Assembly: GCA_003952965.2 (NCBI GenBank) | Contig: CM025856.1 | Span: 6,272,904 to 6,336,903, forward strand | Length of the DNA: 64,000 bases | Direction: 5' to 3' | Source of the DNA: Morella rubra | Lineage: Eukaryota > Streptophyta > Magnoliopsida > Fagales > Myricaceae | Shown: one piece after another, positions 22,411-34,167 of the stretch | Numbering within the stretch: position 1 is the first letter of the stretch | Layout: the number at the start of each line of letters is the position of its first letter | The notes under the pieces: generated by a model | The model's database searches: none | What the model was told of the DNA's origin: nothing | What the model saw: the letters and a program-made list of their open reading frames with translations, nothing else | Translations under genes and position numbers: made by a program

Positions 22411-25260
22411 CATTCCAACATTCCAGTAATGTTGCAAAGGGTAAAAAAAATAGGAGCCCATAACTGAAGATTGTGATCTGATCGGGTTTCATTTTTCCTG
22501 AACTCATATAAAAGTCTAACAGAAGCTCACTGAGATTACAGAAATTTGTCACTTGGGTAGTCTAGAAGTGTGGCTCAAACTGTAGATTACAATATAAAAA
22601 GTTTTCATGGGACTCCTTTAATCTTCAAAACGAGGAATCATTAAGTTCCTCATCAAGAACTTTTCCTAAGATAAGTTTTTCTGTATTTCCATGTTCTTAA
22701 GTATTCAAATGTGTCATGGATTCTCTCTTTCTATCTTTCTTTTTTTTTTTTTACCCCAGTGGAGGAAGGGGCTGTGTAGGGCTATTTTAACCTATTACCT
22801 CATCCTTCCCCCATAATAGTCACCTTAGAACTGAGCAAAAGCCCAATTAGTCAGTGAACTGACAAAATCGCAAGAAGAGCTGAGAGGTGTAAGACTCATC
22901 CCCTTGGACTAGAGACTAAAATAAGCAAGAGATTAAACCACGACACGAGATCGGACAAAAACGTGCAACACAAACAATAGCATAGTCCAAAGGAAACACA
23001 GAGATGATAAGATCTTCATGAAGATATGATATGATCTAAGAGACAAGAAAAAATAGAACATATTTATAAATTATATATTCATATGCATCGTCATGTATAT
23101 ATTGCTGCAATCAATGGATGCTTTTTTTTCTTCTTTTTTAAATGAGCAGCCTGCAACTTATGATCCAAGACCTCCCTTTAAAATTAAAGAAGAGAGGTTG
23201 ATTATAAAAGCCTAAAGAGACAGATGAAGACATGTCTGGTCGCCACCCCTTTTACCTTTTCTAATTAATGTCTAGTGAGATCACAACCTATTACTATCAA
23301 GAGGAAAAACGATGCAATAAGTAGACATACATCAGTTTCCCCACCCCAAAATGAAGGTGGCCAACAATGAACATAACTACTTTGCACTAGCTTGCCTGGG
23401 ATCCATAATACTCTAATAAAATGTACAAAAAGGATCAAATATTTTGTGCACTACACTACCCTTAGTGAAGTGAGATATTTTGTTCCCTATCTTTATCCAA
23501 AGTGCTCTAATGTCAACCCTGCAAGGTGTTCTTTATCCAAACGTATTCTCAAGATAGAAACCCCGGATAAAACTATTGACTTCAAGTGGCAAAAGACCAA
23601 GGGTGAGCATGTACCAAAATACTGAAGATCCATGAACAAATAGCTACTCACAGATACCTCAGGTGCCAGAACCACACCCCCCCCCCCCCCCTTAATTCAT
23701 ATAGTCTTCTCTAGATATTCCCAAACTGCATAAGTTTCTACCCCCATAGTCAACCACCATCTATAATGCATGTAAGTTTCTTACATGCTCAATCAAGAAG
23801 TTCTACATTACATGCATGTAAGTTTTGCCATTACACTTTAGACAATGTATAATAGTATTTGGCATCAGCATGTCTCTAAATTTTGATCACACAAAGTAGG
23901 GAAAATAACTACGTAAAAAACTGGCATCTCAACCCTGTGAGCATAATTACCTACCAAGGAATCACGAGTATTAATCTCGACAACCCTAATAAACTTGTCA
24001 GGGATCTCTGCACTATATGGTTTCACTTTTTAGTAAAATATCTACCCATGGTTCTTGCGCAAAAACAATTGGATGAAAAATTATAAGAAAAATCATAGAC
24101 CATTCATTTAACAAATACTACTGGATCACCTCTGGGAAACTTGAGGAAAAGATGAGATGACACCAATGGCTCGACAAGCAGCAGCTCTAACTGAAGTTAC
24201 CCCATCACATACAGAAGCATTAATCTACACAGATTTGTAATTAAGTCAATAACCTTGTTGGAAAATACATTCCGGCCCACTTACACAGACACAAAAAGGA
24301 AACACAGACCAGCATACGCATTGCATCAAGACTTACTAATGTAGAAAAAATGAAATATTGTTTCTCCTTCACAAGAGAGAAGAACATTGAGGAAGTTATA
24401 CCCGCGAAACACGTAATTGACGCACCTCTCACCTTCCAGAGAAAAGGAACAGCTTAGTAAGATAAATAGGCAAAGATAAATTCCCATCTCAATATCTGGT
24501 ACCACCTTAGTGCTGTTTAAAAACTTACTTCTACTATTAGACAATAAGAAAGGCACATTGTTTTGTCAGGTCTAGAAATACCTCTTTCAGCTTTGCTAAT
24601 TACAAATTCCGTTACTACATTATATTAGCTGAAGCTTGTACAGGCCCTCATCCCTTGTACAAACTACGATCCCAGTTCAAATTGACATATTTTCTCTTTT
24701 CTTTAATAACTAGACATAAAATGAGCAAGCAGGTAAAAGAAGAGACAGCAAGAATATTATATGACCAAGTTTTGAGTGATCCTTGTCAAAGACTTGCCCA
24801 AATACCATCTTCCATGCATCAAAGCCATGAAAAGAGGTCGCGCCCGATCTTTCTTAGCATAATACAATAAATCATAACCTTGCTATCAATGCCCAACATG
24901 GACAAAGTGTATTTAACTAAAGCCAACCATCCACGGAAGGCTAAAAGTTGTGAAAGGAGAAACTTTTATCACTCAATTCGCAATCTCTCCCTTGTATGAC
25001 AAGGCCTTGTATGCACAATAAAATCGTTCCTCAATCCACCTCAACTATGATAAATCAAATGCAAGGGAACCAAGAGGAGCCAACCAGCAGGAACAATATA
25101 AATAAAAATAAAAAATGCTTGTGCGAAGCATAGCCGCGACACGTCTGTTGTAAAGTAGAGCCCACTGATATAAACCATAACTCATCCCCTGTTACCATTT
25201 CGTCCCCTTTCTTTCAAATCTAAGCATTTGACAGGATGTAAAGAGTACAATGGCTTACCT
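22411..25260. other. Intergenic or intronic stretch, no coding exon seen
   Basis: I see no convincing exon on either strand; ORFs here are short and domain-free. A run of 15 C lies at 23677-23691 and a T-run at about 22739-22752. If the candidate 5' UTR exon at 25262-25460 is real, this would hold the intron and rest of a minus-strand transcript, possibly non-coding. Confidence 0.35.
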
Positions 25261-25261
25261 G

Positions 25262-25460
25262 CGAGTCGTTGCAGAATCCTAGAAGAAGACCACGAGCTAG
25301 ATCAGAGAACCGAAGGGTGGGAATGAGGAGCAGGATCGCGCTGGAGAGAGCAGCTCTATCTTCGTCACTACTCTAGTTCTGGGTTCACGAACTGTGCAAG
25401 AGGGATTTGGGAGAGAAGGGCGGGCGAAGTGTTCTGTCAAGAGGGCGAAATTGTGGACGA
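25262..25460 (-). other. Possible non-coding first exon of a minus-strand transcript
   Basis: On the minus strand this GC-richer block reads like a plant 5' UTR and ends CGACTCGCAG followed directly by a consensus donor, GTAAGCC. Just upstream, the phrase AGAGGGATTTGG(G/T) with AAGGGCG and GAAGTGTT occurs twice (about 25400-25430 and 25472-25506), so the presumed promoter is partly duplicated. No ORF continues into it and no downstream coding exon was recognised. Confidence 0.3.
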
Positions 25461-25910
25461 CAGAGAGGGTCAGAGGGATTTGGTGGATAAGGGCGAAGTG
25501 TTATGTTTGGATGGGCCTGAGCTGACATGTGATTTTAAAAGTCAGCTTTGGAAATAATTTCCGTAGGGCCAAGACAAATTTATCTCGACTCCGTAGGGGT
25601 GAGATTGAATTGTTTGGTCTTGGAAAGGAGTATTTTAAAAACATAAAAATGAGATATTAAATGACTTCTCAAGCCTTACTTTTCAATGTCAAATCTAAAA
25701 ATCTTTGCAAATTGTGGGTGGAAACTTATTTTCAATGTCAAATCTCAAACGTTTGTAAAATAAAAAGATTTAGAAAATTTTTTAATTTGTTCATTGGATT
25801 TATATCCTATTAACAAAATAATCACTAAAATTATTATTTTTTATTATTTGATTATTAAATCTTTATTTTTATGACGATATAATCTTTTCGTCTGTATTCT
25901 ATCAACTTCT

Positions 25911-26125
25911 TTAGGTTGTGTTTGAATGTTAAAATTTTGAAGAGGTTAAAATTTTAGGATATTAGAATTAGTAAAAAAGTAAAAAAAGATATGGTTTGAA
26001 TGAATTTTTTTATATTTATTATAGTAAAAAATAATAATTTTGTAGAAAAAGAGATATTATATTGTAATTATTTTATTACGTTAAAATTTTAAAAATTCTA
26101 AAATTTTAATAAACAAACACACTAT
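25911..26125. repeat. MITE copy, left of the EAR-motif exon
   Basis: It begins TTAGGTTGTGTTTGAATG, contains GTTAAAATTTTAGGATATT, TATTTATTATAGT and ATATTGTAATTATTTTATTA, and ends AATAAACAAACACAC. The copy at 29061-29269 is the same sequence in reverse orientation over its full ~205 bp with modest divergence. It is non-coding. Confidence 0.7.
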
Positions 26126-27306
26126 TAATAAAATATCATGTCACATCAGCATTCCATCCACCTTAGTCACTTATCCACGTCAGCAGCCAGTCAATTAAAA
26201 TTTGCAACAACGCACCGTATAAAGAAAATTACCCTCACGTAAAACAAAAGGAATATACCCTCACGTTTTTGCAATCGTCAGAATTCTTCACGAACATTTT
26301 CCGTACGTCAATGGCTCTTCGTCTTCCTTTAGCGCCTTCACTAGCTATTATTCGTTTAACTCCTTGCATGCGATCCTTGATCTGTATCGGCATATTTGTT
26401 GTTTTTTTAAGCTTCATTGGGTTTGCGACATCCTTCCCACCGGCATGCTTGACAAATTCTCCTGGAGAGAGAAAGCAGTCATGGCAAACACATACTATAT
26501 TGTAACTTCACCTTTCGTATAACTGTACGAGAACCCTTCTATTTTCCTCCCACTGGGGCCATCTCCAGTGGTAGTCACACTAAGCATCTGTTTAATCACA
26601 TTTATCCCATTGTCTTCAAAGCAGCCTTCAGAAACTCCATGGATTCCCCAGCTTACGCTCAGAAAGTTGGATCACAGGTTCAGTTTCCTTGGATTAGGCA
26701 ATGACTGGGAATTGACAGCATCCTTTGCAGCAGCAATATCCTCATCCCGTCCGCCTTGGAAATCATGCACTTTGAATTAAAATATTTCAGGAGAAGCAGA
26801 AAAGAGAATACCAAAGGAAAGGGATACACATGAATTGCAGGGATCTTAAGGCTATCAGAAGGACAATTATAAAGGAAAAATCTAATACTTGTTAGTGTAC
26901 AGTTAACACAATTTGAGTTTTAGATAAGAATTTTAGGCTATTATATACAAACTTTTCAAACTAGGAAAGTTTTTAAGAACAGAAGAACATCAAAAGCAAA
27001 GGAATGCTTAGTTGCATTCCGAGTTAATATCCTCTGCCTAGTATATACACGCTGATTGTCTTTACACACTAAACTTGACCTTTTCTGTGTTTACATTTTC
27101 TTCTCGATGTCTCCCATCTTCTCACCTCTCATCTCTGCCTTTCTTTGGAAAAAAAAAATCTCACTTGCGCGTGTTATTGCAGTGCTGATTTTGATCCTTC
27201 TTTGTCAAATTAATTTCTAACTCTTTCTGATTTTTGTTTTTGGTAACTGAAGGACAAGGGAGAATATTTTCAGGTTCAATTTTGTACTGGCTGTCCGTGT
27301 GTCCCA
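26126..27306. other. Upstream region of the EAR-motif exon
   Basis: No confident gene. ORFs at 26235-26505 on both strands overlap and show no domain. Just before the exon, TTATTGCAG-like and TATTTTCAG|GTTCAATTTT (about 27266-27275) signals could be the acceptor of a 5' UTR intron. CTTCTC/TCTC-rich DNA at 27080-27140 resembles a plant 5' leader. Confidence 0.3.
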
Positions 27307-27546
27307 ATGGGTGAGACTAACCATGGAAACACTATTCAAAGCAACCTTTGCAAACAAAGCGATGAAAACAGCGCAAATCTTTTCCTGAGATTATCTCCAG
27401 AGAAGCCCAGCCAAACCCAATTACCGAATTCTGAACCTCAAGTAGACCTTTGTCTCAGACTCTCTTTGGGTGCAGTTGACAGTGAATACTGGAAAGAGAA
27501 GCATCTGACCTGGTCATCCTCGGTCGCTGGAATGGTGAACAAGAAG
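27307..27546 (+). CDS. Isolated exon of an EAR-motif (LxLxL) protein
   Basis: An 80-codon open exon starts at the ATG at 27307 and ends with VNKK at a GTAAAT donor (27547). It carries two LxLxL motifs, LFLRL at residues 25-29 and LCLRL at 48-52, the latter within VDLCLRLSLGA. This is the type of EAR repression motif that recruits TOPLESS-class co-repressors in plant nuclear proteins; NINJA/AFP-like and other small EAR proteins have similar D-L-x-L-x-L-S-L-G cores. A Trp-Ser-Ser-Ser-Val segment follows, as in several of these proteins. No second exon is recognisable in the AT-rich 1.5 kb that follows. It is a partial gene: a truncated copy, or a gene with a long intron. The family is not fixed. 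Confidence 0.45.
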
Positions 27547-27573
27547 GTAAATCCAAAGGGAAATTTTCTTTAA

Positions 27574-29060
27574 ACGGTGGGTCTTCGCAAATTTTATGTG
27601 ACTGGCTGGGGACGTGAATAAGTGACACGAGGTATGATTAGGACTCGGTAACTAGATAATAAAAAATAATAATCTTAGTGTCTATTTTATCAATAGAGTA
27701 AATTGTCAATTTCTAAAAAATTTAATGTCATATTTTCATGATTGGTTACCAAAAGAATTTTTTAATCCTAAATTTTTTTTGAGAATTTTTAGAATATTCT
27801 CTATTTGGATGGAACAATAAATTTTTTCAGAGTCACTTGTTTATAATTTTTAATACTTTTTAAATTCTAATAATTTTTTTAAAGTTAAATACACTTTGCA
27901 TTCTTTATTTTTAGGTGACACATTGCACCTCAATATTTTATTTTTTGAAACATTAAGCCTATTATGTCATCTATCCTAAGATTTACATTTCAGAGCAAAA
28001 TTTGACGTCAAATTAGACTGTAATCTTTTATACGTAATCTCATTCTCTGTCAAATTACCGTATTGTCCTTGAATTAATACATAAAATTCTTTTTTTTTTT
28101 GCCAAACATTAATGCATGTCAAAGAAATTTAATAAATTTTCAATTTTTAGAAATTTTTAGATGCAAACATGAATTTTCTGTCTATAAATTTTTAAATTTT
28201 TCTATTTTCACACTAAATTAAGGAGTTTACAACAATTTTCTCTCTTTTATTTTAATTCCAAAAATTTTCTAAAAAAATAATAATAAAATTTTAAAATCTT
28301 TTTTATTTATCAAAATAAACGTAAAAAATTCAATTAAATCATATATCTCTTCATTTTTTCCCCAACCCCATAAAACTCCAAAAAAATTCAGTCTCCTAAA
28401 CATGCTTCAAAATTTTCATCACTTACTCACAAAATCCAATAAATCTCCAACCTATTCAATTTTCACAAAACCACCAAAATTTTCTAAATATTTCTAAATG
28501 CTAAACTTTTAGCTGCAAATTTCCAAGTTGAGCATCAACTTTTCAACTGAGAGGATTTTGTTTTTTCCTCAGACAAACCATTCACTGAAGTTGGTAATCC
28601 GTACTTGTTCGAAAACCACCTTTTATATTGCATTCTCAAGCAATCACTTTTACGTTGCATTCTTTGTTTTGTTTTGCTTCTCTGGGCTTCTGGTGTTTTT
28701 CGAGTGCTTTGTTTTGTATCCGTAGACTTCAGATACTTCTTTGCACAAATAAAGCCCAAATTCCATATGCATTAAGATCATCTCCCACGCCTACTCCCAT
28801 GCCCATTGAGGTATCAACATCAATAGTAAAAAATTCACTTTAGGCGAAATTTCTATGTACAGGATTAAATATAGTAAACATCTTTCTTTCTTCAAATCAA
28901 ACCATCTAATTCGGACAAAAAATTAGAATTGAAGACAATACATTCCACATCACATCTTGCGCAAATTCGATGACTAGAAATTGAGATACTAGAAAAATAA
29001 TTGCAATAAACACCGGAAAATGTAATGTTGAGTGTTGACTGGGTATAGAAGTCCACTGCT
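27574..29060. other. AT-rich stretch, no gene seen
   Basis: Mostly A/T homopolymer-rich DNA with ATTTTTAGAAATTT-type repeats (27700-28500), probably several eroded MITEs. A phrase about GTGACACATTGCACCT (about 27912) resembles the GGTGCAATGTGTCAAAA repeat near 35027, suggesting a dispersed family. Overlapping ORFs at 28528-28843 carry no domain. Confidence 0.4.
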
Positions 29061-29269
29061 ATGTTTGTTCACTAAAAGTTTAGCCTTCTAAAATTTTAAC
29101 ATAATAAAATAATTACAATATAATCTCTCTCTTCCCATCAAATCATTACTTTTCACTATAATAAATATAAAAAATTTACTCAAATTATGTCTCTCTTCAC
29201 TTTTTCACCAATTTCAATATCCTAAAATTTTAACCTCTATAAAATTTTAACACTCAAACACAACCTAAG
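29061..29269. repeat. MITE copy, right of the EAR-motif exon
   Basis: This is the reverse-orientation partner of the MITE at 25911-26125. It begins ATGTTTGTTCACTAAAAG, contains AATAAAATAATTACAATAT, ACTATAATAAATATA and AATATCCTAAAATTTTAAC, and ends CAAACACAACCTAAG. It lies downstream of the EAR-motif exon and 560 bp past the 3' end of the palmitoyltransferase gene. Confidence 0.7.
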
Positions 29270-29830
29270 AGTATTATACAAAATTAGATCACCAACCGGG
29301 AAGTGAAACAGTTGGAACATGTTGGAGATGAAGAAAAAAAAAGGTGGGATCAAAACCACCAGCAGATTATCAAAGTCAAAACCTCTTTTATCCTTTTCTT
29401 TCTCAGGTACAATCCAATTTTTAGATCACGAATGATATCCTACCGGAAAAAAATGCAATCCAATTAGAGATCTGATTGTATAGTTACCACTCCCAATTTG
29501 GTAATGAGTATCGAGAATATACATACTGGAAGGAAAGTAGCCCAACTTAAAAATGAAAAGAACTGTGGGGAGGGGGAAGAAGAAGAAGAGGAAAAAAATC
29601 AGGAAAGATTAAACTGCCCCCAATTCCAGTAAAATTCCAAATGCCACTTCTACATAATGAGGCATCTATTTTTGTTATTACTTTAAAAGGTTCTGATTTA
29701 CCCAATCCTTCCATGGTGCTCACTGGGGTGGCCATCTAGGGATAAAAAATTGCAAGAACAGGCTGCCGAACAACCACCAGTTCACTTGGAAGAAACCACA
29801 GGCAAAGTGAACACAGTATTTCTCGCAACT

Positions 29831-32800
29831 TCATCCTGACTTCGCTTTTGTTTGTGAATGCGAGGATCTCATTGATGGGGGAAATATGATCTCCAGAAGA
29901 TTGTGGAAGAATCCTTTATCGTATATGTTATTTTTACTGACCTGCACATCTTCCATTGAGGATTTTCGAAAGAAGGCTCTCCATTTGCTCTCCACGGGCT
30001 TTCTTCCTTCGGTTCTCATCCCACTGACACCAGCTTTAAGGGCTGCAGCACTTGCCTTTGCTTCATTTAGCTTCCTCTGCCAGCTTATATAATCTTGCCA
30101 CTTGAAAGTCTGCAATCCAAGGACAGATTCACAAAGTAGGGTAATTTTGTTTCGAGGGTTCTAGTAATGTACCCAAAGCAGCATGTTTGCAATTTTGCAG
30201 CTAAATGAAAATCTAAAAGTCCGAGGGTAACAAAAAGAAATATGATATGAACAAATTGGGAAACGAAAAGTAGCCATTACAACCAAATATACACACACAC
30301 ACACATACATATTATCAGCAAAGTCAAGGTATGAAAATAGACCTCATTTGTGGTGGTATTCGTGAGACATAGGTTGGCATGGTAACCAAAGAACCCTACC
30401 AATAGCAGTGAAACTATTGCAAGAAACACCATCAGAAGTATCTGAGTGTTGTAGGAGGCCAACAACCACTGTTACACAAGAAAACTATTAGGCAAGCTCA
30501 AAATACTACACAAAAAGATATTTTTTATAGCCCATCCTCCACACATGAGATATGAACAATTAGAAAGCTCCCAATGTGTTATAAAGGTATTCTTCCCTCT
30601 AAGTTTCCTCACAAAAGAGAAGGTTTATTTCCTGATGTATTTTAAAGTTACTCTTCCTTCTAAGTTTCATCACAACAGAAACAGGCATACACAAGATAAC
30701 TTTGGAAGACAAGCAAAATACAAAAAAAGCACTCACCTGAACAACATGTGGAGCTAAACTACGGAAAGAATTTTCAATGCCATAATAAACTGCAACAAAG
30801 AAATAGATGAAGTTGATGTCACAATTAGCCTCATCTGTAACTAAACTATTAAGTAGAAGGTTTGGAACAAAAACCAATTACCAGTTAGAATATCTATAAC
30901 TCTTAATTCTTTTAGTCGACCAGCAAGAACCAACCCAATAGCAACTGTTCCATATATGCAAAGAAGAAAATGCCTGCAAAATCACTAAAGAAACACAGCA
31001 TACTAAATCGCGAAAAGTTAAAGTGAGAAGATAAGTGCAATCAGCAAAATAATACTGCTGCATATCTTCCATACTATTGAAATCAGCCATGTAATCAAGA
31101 TTACATTACAAAACATCAGGGACACTGCTCATTCATTGATTGAATTTAGCACTTCAAATTAATTTAGAACTTCAATACAAGACCATGATTTTTTTAGAGT
31201 GAAGAAAGAATAGTAGATGATATAAATTGGAAAGAAACTTCTAGACTTTCTTGCTCTAATTACTTAAGAAGCATACAGATGAAAATTACACAGTAAAATT
31301 TCCAGTCCATGTATTACATAATACCAGCTGTAGGGATAAGTGTGCTACTGCTCATTACCAAATATCTTGTAAGAAGGAGATGCACCTATATATGAATTAA
31401 TCGGGCAAAATAGGCAGTGGAGAACAGAAGAAAGGCAATTCCCAACATGATATACAACCAAACTTTAAATTCAAATGTCACAACTCATGATACTCACCAC
31501 AAAAGAAAAGCCATAAAGTAGCGGGTGTTTCTCTCCCCTATGCAGTTATTCTGCAATGATGCACAACTACCCGTAAGAGTTGGAAGTGGGATATTTTAGA
31601 AGCACATTGCATACAAAATCAATGCATAGAAGAGGCAGAATTTGAGACTCAACCATCCATCCACAATGATGGTCGAAGCGAGCAACACAGCGATCACAAA
31701 CGCTGCAGTGCTTGGACCTAGCAGGCCTGAGCCAAAGACATGAAAAGATCATTCTAAATTGAAGTAAAAGTGCTCTGAGAGAAATCTCACTTCCCAAAGA
31801 GGAAAAAAAAGGGGGGGGGGGGGGGGGACTCACTTGGGGATTTTGCAAGTTGTACATTCTTTCTCAGAATAAATGATATTGTCATATGGATAAGCTGACA
31901 TATATCTCGAAACATTCTCAGCCTTCACGATTCCGGGATCGGAAAAGCTAGTCAATAGAAAGAGTAGAAAACCAACAACAACCGCCAACAAGCTTGTGTA
32001 CCTGCAAGATCATGAAATGTCTAAGAAAACACAGGAGAGAACTAAAAGAACAATTGTAAAGACCCAAGGAAAGTACTGGCCACATCTGTGCTTTGACTTA
32101 AAAATGATTAGTCAAGCTTTCTCTTGAAGCTCCTTTGGACCATTATAAAGCCCAGTTCAACATAATAAAGTCTCAATATGGGACTTGGCATTTATAGAAA
32201 TCATCTCATATTCCTTCTCTTATTCCACTACATGTGGAATTTAGGGTATTACAATCTCCCCCCTTTAGATCCTTGATGTCCTCGTCAAGGCCCACCAAGC
32301 TTTAACACCATTTGTAATTACCCAAGAAAATCACTAGCCACATTTGTGCTTTGACTTCAAAAGGACTAGTAGGGTTGCTTTTGAAGCTCTTTAGATCATT
32401 ATAAAGGACAGTTTAACCTAGTAAGGTCTCAATGTGGAACTTAGCCTTTATAGAACTCATTTCTCATTCCTTCTCTTCTCCCACTCCATGTAGGATTCAG
32501 GGCATCACAACAACACCCCAACCAGAGAAAGAGTGAGAGACTAAGTCACATACTCCTTGATACGTACTTGTGAACCTCACTTAGGTAATAGCCAGGAATA
32601 TAGATGAAGGAAGACTTTGCAACAAGGTAATAAGTTCCACCAATTATCGCAAGATAAATGATCTGCAATATAGAAGAGAAAAGTTAAATGCAATATTAGT
32701 GTCTGACTGGAAGAGAAAGGGAACAATGTTTTACAGACTGGATTAGTAATAAAAAGCTTAAACCTTTATAAATGAGATAGAAGTGGCATCATATATAACT

Positions 32801-33917
32801 GCAGCTTTGCTGACTGCACTTAATATCCATACACATAATTCTTTAAGGACTTCAGAGCATAGAGATTACCCCGCCAACCCCATTCAAAACCAAATTCATT
32901 CTGGCCGTAGACGGCCTATTGAGTTGTTAGATATAGAACCTCCATGAACAATAAATCCTCTATCTCATTTAATTCCCAGACAAATTCAAAGAAAAAACAA
33001 GGAACACAACAGAATCCTATGTCAATGTGGTTTATGCCGCCATACAAAGATACCATAGCCACATCTGCGCAATATCCCAAAAACATGGTCACCATTATGC
33101 TTCCATAATTGGTTATAAAGGACAGATCAACCTAGGACATGCCTTGTTTGGACGCAATACAGGCCTACACAATGCTCTCACATTCAGTACGCTTAACATG
33201 GGGAACCACTTCCTGGCCTTTGGTCAAACCCACAGTGAGATGACCAAGAGAAATTGCAACATCAATACGGGATATTAAAGTGGCTCCGTCCTTGAATCAT
33301 GGAAATAAAGTGGCGCTCTTTAGCACGCTCAAATTTTAACCAATGGGATCCTCTTCAAAATTAATACGAACGCAATAGTGTGTGCCAACTGCCACCGAAC
33401 AACATAATGGAATAATTTGGCATGACCATAAAACGAGAACTAACTCCCATTTTAAAACTTTCCACGAGAAAACAATCTCAGTTCCCCATAGCACAAAAAG
33501 GAAGCTATACCATTTCAAGCCCAACCAATTAAAACCGGTTCACTCTAAAGTTATGGCCATAGAATGAACAAAATTTTTCCGAACCTGTAAAATAGGGTTG
33601 GGTCGATCGCAGCAAAAATACTCGACGGAGAGAATCGCGTTGGTCCCCTTGGAGCCAAACAAAGCCCCAACAAACCGCCTGTCAAAGCGGGAAAAAAAAA
33701 GAATTAGGGCGCAGATAGAAGTGGACAGCGGGAGGAAGAGAGCGGGATAGGACAAAGGAAAGGAGTACAGGAAGTAATCGTAGGCGCCGAAGGTGAGAAA
33801 GTTGTGGATGCGTTCGACGAAAGTCCCCTGAAAGATAGGCCAGTGCCCGCACAGAAAGGATACGACTACTAACAGCGTCAGCAGGCCGTGGCATACCAGA
33901 ATCCACTGCACATCCAT
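29831..33917 (-). CDS. PAT17-like: Protein S-acyltransferase (DHHC palmitoyltransferase), PAT15/16/17 type
   Basis: It attaches palmitate to protein cysteines at a membrane. Ten exons join without any frame problem into 393 codons: 33769-33917, 33585-33678, 32568-32662, 31834-32001, 31654-31726, 31498-31550, 30882-30973, 30737-30789, 30343-30468 and 29831-30109. All introns are GT-AG and each phase fits. Four membrane spans are visible (about residues 5-25, 83-105, 115-135 and 205-235/265-288). The cysteine-rich domain (about 158-200) contains the catalytic DHHC at 187-190, followed by NNCIGERN. The family DPG motif precedes it and TTNE (298-301) follows the last span. Overall order and wording match Arabidopsis PAT15-17 closely. 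The start MDVQW is the first Met of the ORF and fits the family. Transcription would start in 33918-34170. Confidence 0.93.
31811..31827. repeat. G17 homopolymer beside a splice donor
   Basis: Seventeen consecutive G on the plus strand (C on the transcribed strand), followed by eight A on its left, lie within the 107-bp intron between exons 4 and 5 of the palmitoyltransferase. The run begins only six bases into the intron, after the GTGAGT donor at 31828-31833. Confidence 0.85.
32054..32512. repeat. Two direct repeats inside a palmitoyltransferase intron
   Basis: Unit 1 (about 32054-32250) and unit 2 (about 32312-32512) share CCAAGGAAA/CCAAGAAAA, GCCACATCTGTGCTTTGACTT, CATTATAAAG, TCTCAATGTGG, TTATAGAA and a CATGT(G/A)G(A/G)ATT end. 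A more diverged relative (ATTATAAAGGACAGATCAACCTAG-like) occurs near 33040-33140 in the preceding intron. Phrases such as GGGTATTACAATCTCCCCCC are common in plant LTR-type repeats. It is a non-coding insertion of uncertain class. Confidence 0.5.
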
Positions 33918-34167
33918 CTCCGAGACAATCCCCCCACTCTACCGGTAAAGAAAAATCAACGAATAGTTTTGTCAAAGTCTTTAAACTCGGATATAGACCC
34001 GATGTGGCCGAGGGGCCAGCAAGCCTCGTTCTGGTTTTGGTGGGTTTGATTTTTTGTTCGTAGAAGTTTCTGTCTTGACGTCTGACTTTGCGTGTCAAAC
34101 TGTCAGTGAGGTGTTTTAACCCCACGGAGTAAAACAAACATGTCAGCAGCTTAAAAACAATAAACAA

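Noticed and set aside
26235..26505. Basic minus-strand ORF and its plus-strand counterpart
   Set aside because: Neither has a recognisable motif or splice context. The plus ORF has one hydrophobic stretch, which is weak evidence for a protein.
33682..34167. 161-codon minus ORF upstream of the palmitoyltransferase
   Set aside because: It overlaps the true first exon in another frame and runs through its first intron and promoter, with Ser/Arg/Leu-rich composition and no domain.
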